From: Chloroflexota bacterium
Lineage (GTDB): Bacteria; Chloroflexota; Anaerolineae; Anaerolineales; Villigracilaceae
NCBI GenBank assembly: GCA_029782225.1
Contig: JAKOVF010000308.1
Span: forward strand, 46,170-110,169
Length of the DNA: 64,000 nucleotides
Direction of reading: 5' to 3'
Shown here piece by piece: positions 60,989 to 64,000 of the stretch. Numbering within the stretch: the first letter of the stretch is position 1; every line of letters begins with the position of its first letter. The notes below the pieces were generated by a model. It was not told where the DNA came from. It worked only from the letters and a program-made list of their open reading frames with translations, and ran no database searches. A program made the position numbers and the translations under genes.

Positions 60989-62806
60989 ATGCAACCCATC
61001 CTCAAAATTGACCTTACAACTGGCAAGACCGAAGAATATATTGTTCCCCAGGAATGGGAGCGCGATTTTCTTGGAGGCGCGTCCCTGGCGGCGCGTATTT
61101 TGTACTCATCGCTCACAAAGGAACTTAATCCATTTTCACCAGAGTCTCCGTTGCTGTTTTTGAATGGCCCGCTTAGTGGAACCGCCGGTCCTACCACAGG
61201 AAGGTTCGTCATATGCGGTAAGAGTCCGGCGACGAGTTTGTGGGCCGAGTCAAACATTGGCGGTTTTTGGGGGCCGGAACTTCGCAAGACAGGTTACGAC
61301 GGCCTATGGATCACGGGGCAAGCCGAAGGCCCGGTCTATCTCTGGCTGGACGAGGGCAGACTGGAGATCCGAAATGCTGCGCAGATTTGGGGGAAGGATG
61401 TCTACGAAACGCAGGATCTTGTCAAAGGGGAGATCAACTGCCCGGGTGCGCGCGTCGCGGTGATCGGTCACGCGGGAGAACGGGGTGTCCTGTTTGCATC
61501 CATCTGCTGTGACCACGGGCGCATGGCCGGGCGAACCGGACTCGGCGCGGTGATGGGATCGAAGAATCTCAAGGCAATTGCAGTGCATGGGAAGAAAAAA
61601 ATCCCGCTCGCTCACGCGGACCATTATGCTGGTCTGCGTTCCCAGGCAAATCGCACGCTTAAAGAGGACACCAACACACAGGTATTTCATGAGTTGGGCA
61701 CGGCCAGCGCGGCCAACTACTCGGAGTACATGGGCGCGATGCCCGCGAAATATTATCATCAGGGCGTTTTTCCCAATGTTGATAATGTCTCTGGCTCAAC
61801 GATGACAGAAAGGATTCTGGTGGGGCAGAGCGCCTGTCATGCGTGTGTGATCGCATGTGGACGCGTCGTCAGGCTGGAAGATGGCGAAAAACGCAAAGGA
61901 CCGGAATACGAAACGATTGTGGGCTTCGGACCCAACCTGCTGATTGACGACCTGGATGAAGTGGTCCGTCTCGGCGAGTTGTGCGACCGCTACGGCATGG
62001 ATACGATCAGCACGGCCAACACGATCGGTCTTGCCTTTCATCTTTTTGAGATGGGCAAGTTGACTGTTCAGGACACCGGCGGCTTTGAGTTGAAATGGGG
62101 CGATAAGCTCGCGGTTTTGCAGCTCATTCACATGATCGCTCGCCGGGAGGGGATCGGCGAACTGATGTCGCGCGGCTCACGTCACTTTGGGCGCGCATTC
62201 GGCGCAGAAGATGAAGCCGTTCAGGTGAACGGACTGGAAGTGGCATATCACGACCCGCGCGGGGTTTCTGGCATGGCGCTTTCGTATGCGACCAGTCCGC
62301 GCGGTGCCTGTCATAACCAGTCTGATTATTTCCTCGTGGATTGGGGCCACACGCACGATGATCTTGGCATTACTTTTTTTGAGCGTCATGCCCAGGCGGA
62401 GAAAGCTGCCAACGTCGCCAGACACCAGGATTGGCGGACAGTTTTCAATTCAATCGTGATGTGCATCTTTGCCAACGTAGACCCGCAGATGCAGGTGGAT
62501 CTCATCAACGCGGCCTGCGATCTGAATTGGACGATTGATGACTTAATGAAAGCGGGCGAGCGCGCCTGGAATCTCAAGCGTGCCATCAATAATCGCATGG
62601 GCCTGAAGCGCACCAACGATAAACTGCCGAAAGCCTTGCTGGAACCGTACAAGGAAGGCGGCGCCGCGGGTTTTGTCCCTGATCTGCGCAGGATGCTGGA
62701 TGCCTATTACGAAGCACGGGGCTGGGATAAAAAGACTGGCAAGCCTTCGAGGGAGAAACTGGTGGAATTAGGGCTGGCAGATGTGGCGGAGGACTTGTGG
62801 AGATAG
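60989..62806 (+). CDS. aor: Aldehyde:ferredoxin oxidoreductase
   Basis: 605 residues from ATG 60989 (the longer frame is repeat-derived). Tungsten/molybdenum bis-pterin enzyme, oxidises aldehydes to acids and reduces ferredoxin; cytoplasmic, anaerobic metabolism. N-terminal pterin domain (GRFVICGKSPATSLWAESNI, GRMAGRTGLGAVMGSKNLKA); [4Fe-4S] ligands CHACVIACG (Cys at about 283, 286, 290) and a fourth Cys in IVMCIFANV (about 491). FERHAQAEKAANVARHQDW is the usual pterin-contact loop. Followed by the NAD(P)H-hydrate repair gene after an inverted repeat. Confidence 0.94.
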   Translation: MQPILKIDLTTGKTEEYIVPQEWERDFLGGASLAARILYSSLTKELNPFSPESPLLFLNGPLSGTAGPTTGRFVICGKSPATSLWAESNIGGFWGPELRKTGYDGLWITGQAEGPVYLWLDEGRLEIRNAAQIWGKDVYETQDLVKGEINCPGARVAVIGHAGERGVLFASICCDHGRMAGRTGLGAVMGSKNLKAIAVHGKKKIPLAHADHYAGLRSQANRTLKEDTNTQVFHELGTASAANYSEYMGAMPAKYYHQGVFPNVDNVSGSTMTERILVGQSACHACVIACGRVVRLEDGEKRKGPEYETIVGFGPNLLIDDLDEVVRLGELCDRYGMDTISTANTIGLAFHLFEMGKLTVQDTGGFELKWGDKLAVLQLIHMIARREGIGELMSRGSRHFGRAFGAEDEAVQVNGLEVAYHDPRGVSGMALSYATSPRGACHNQSDYFLVDWGHTHDDLGITFFERHAQAEKAANVARHQDWRTVFNSIVMCIFANVDPQMQVDLINAACDLNWTIDDLMKAGERAWNLKRAINNRMGLKRTNDKLPKALLEPYKEGGAAGFVPDLRRMLDAYYEARGWDKKTGKPSREKLVELGLADVAEDLWR

Positions 62807-62824
62807 AACTGACCATGGACATCG

Positions 62825-62856
62825 GACCACAGACGACCGAACTGCGGTCTGTGGTC
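62825..62856 (+). terminator. Inverted repeat/possible terminator after aor
   Basis: GACCACAGAC / GTCTGTGGTC (62825-62834, 62847-62856), loop of 12, no T-run. May be a terminator, an attenuator or another intergenic palindrome (a GGACCACAGAC-type repeat). Confidence 0.4.
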
Positions 62857-62888
62857 TGCCGTCCGAGGTTCTGGAAGTGAGTGTTCGT

Positions 62889-64000
62889 ATGAAACTCGTC
62901 TCTGTTGAGCAGATGCGTGTAATCGAAAAGGAAGCCGATGCAAGTGGATTGTCCTATGCGGACATGATGGAGAACGCAGGCCGCGGGCTGGCTGAAGTCA
63001 TCTTGGATTTGCCGCTTGTAGACGATGAAGAGATCGAAGTGCTGGGTCTGGTCGGCCCGGGAAATAACGGGGGCGATACGCTGGTCGCCCTGGATTATCT
63101 GGCGCATGAGGGATTCAAAGCGCGGGCCTATCTGGTAAAGCGCGTAGCCGAAAAGGATGAGTTGGTGGAGCGTGTCAAGGATGCGGGTGGAGAGATTGTT
63201 ACTGCTGAAAATGACAAGGACTTCCAGGCTCTGATTTATTATCTCGGTTCGGCAAGTATTCTTTTGGATGGTGTGCTCGGAACTGGTGCAAAACCGCCGC
63301 TGAAAAAGGAAGTAGCGGATGTATTCACCACGGTCCTCACGACAATTGCTGAGTTGGATACTCCGCCTTTTGTGGTTGCCGTGGATTGTCCTTCGGGAGT
63401 GGATTGTGATACCGGTCAAGCCCCGCGCGAGGCCATCCCCGCGGACTTGACGGTCACCATGGCCGCGGTCAAACAGGGACTTTTGAAACTGCCCGCTTTC
63501 GAATTGGTGGGTGAGCTTCAGGTAGTGGATATCGGCTTGTCAAAAGATTTATCTTCGCTCAAGCAGTTGACGGCTGAGGTTGCCGAGGATAATCTTGTAT
63601 CTGATCTCTTGCCGGAGCGCCCTCTCGATGCGCATAAAGGGACATTTGGCACCGCGTTGATCTGCGCGGGCTCGGTCAGTTACACGGGCGCGGCGTTGCT
63701 TTCGGGGAAGGCTGCGTATCGAGTCGGCGCGGGACTGGTGACGATGGCTGTGCCGGAACCGCTTCATGCCGCGCTGGCCGGGCAGTTCCCGGAAGCGACC
63801 TGGATCATTCTGCCGCAGAAGTTGGGTTTCATATCTCAACTGGGGGCGAGTATTCTAAAGAAAAACCTGGACCGCGCAACTGCGCTGTTGATCGGTCCCG
63901 GCTTTGGGCTTGACCCCTCTACTGGCAAATTCATCGAAAATATCATTCCGGAGATCAAAATCCCTCTGGTGTTCGATGCCGATGGCCTCAAGCTGCTCTC
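62889..64000 (+). CDS. nnr: Bifunctional NAD(P)H-hydrate epimerase/dehydratase (cut by window edge)
   Basis: Repairs damaged, hydrated NAD(P)H. At least 370 residues lie in the window, frame open to the end. N-terminal YjeF/epimerase domain (1-~220): MENAGRGLAEVI, GLVGPGNNGGDTLVALDYLA, LLDGVLGTGAKPPL, AVDCPSGVDCDTGQAP. C-terminal ADP/ATP-dependent dehydratase domain begins about 235: LPERPLDAHKGTFGTALICA, GSVSYTGAALLSGKAAYRVG, LLIGPGFG and FDADGLKLL at the edge. GGAAGTGAG precedes the ATG. Downstream of aor on the same strand. Confidence 0.95.
   Translation, partial: MKLVSVEQMRVIEKEADASGLSYADMMENAGRGLAEVILDLPLVDDEEIEVLGLVGPGNNGGDTLVALDYLAHEGFKARAYLVKRVAEKDELVERVKDAGGEIVTAENDKDFQALIYYLGSASILLDGVLGTGAKPPLKKEVADVFTTVLTTIAELDTPPFVVAVDCPSGVDCDTGQAPREAIPADLTVTMAAVKQGLLKLPAFELVGELQVVDIGLSKDLSSLKQLTAEVAEDNLVSDLLPERPLDAHKGTFGTALICAGSVSYTGAALLSGKAAYRVGAGLVTMAVPEPLHAALAGQFPEATWIILPQKLGFISQLGASILKKNLDRATALLIGPGFGLDPSTGKFIENIIPEIKIPLVFDADGLKLL

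Overview
The window reads as a chromosomal segment of a Chloroflexota bacterium, most likely of the Anaerolineae. This is inferred from gene content (MglB-like Roadblock protein, large beta-oxidation operon, aldehyde:ferredoxin oxidoreductase with an SCP2 protein, many multi-sensor proteins) and from the Ala/Pro/Thr/Gln-rich linker after the lipobox of the binding lipoprotein at 59190-60200. Coding density is high, there is no gap over 300 bases without a gene, and I see no rRNA, CRISPR array, integrase or transposase. One tRNA gene (Leu, anticodon GAG) lies at 56581-56662.

Layout. 1-9532: enolase (cut by the left edge), pyrG, a Roadblock protein, a surface protein, pth, mfd and uvrB; uvrB has an extended -10 promoter with a GAAC-N4-GTTC box. 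9616-12677: FHA-GAF-adenylate cyclase, a Met/Gly-rich secreted protein and a membrane-anchored hydrolase. 12723-18145: an orphan protein, then a metal-homeostasis operon on the minus strand (DtxR/MntR regulator with an operator palindrome, isoprenylcysteine-methyltransferase-like protein, MntH, tandem Usp, CDF exporter). 18252-29251: an ATP-grasp ligase, lipid-type hydrolases and membrane proteins, two methyltransferase-type proteins, PAP2 phosphatase, an epimerase, MsrB and a DUF4190 protein.

29423-36605: a TetR regulator and a beta-oxidation operon (two acyl-CoA dehydrogenases, a FadN-type two-domain enzyme, thiolase, SCP2 protein). 36663-40964: a minus-strand operon of class II aldolase, class III aminotransferase and MFS transporter, divergent from a TetR gene with two operators between them. 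41060-47680: TerC, N-acetyltransferase with TetR, methyltransferase, MFS, ChrB-like and carotenoid-type membrane proteins, DegV. 47842-56426: DinG helicase-exonuclease, glycosyltransferase, NERD-like protein, plsX and a sensor kinase. 56719-60200: an amino-acid ABC transporter operon ending in dimethylarginine dimethylaminohydrolase. 60465-64000: SCP2 protein, aldehyde:ferredoxin oxidoreductase and the start of the NAD(P)H-hydrate repair enzyme.

Two global features stand out. First, several families of palindromic or short-unit intergenic repeats are present, and some have entered genes in frame: mfd carries three different ones. Second, many genes have a -10 hexamer only 6-10 bases before their ATG and no Shine-Dalgarno sequence, so they are probably read from leaderless or nearly leaderless mRNAs. 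Genes inside operons mostly have clear AGGAG-type ribosome sites.
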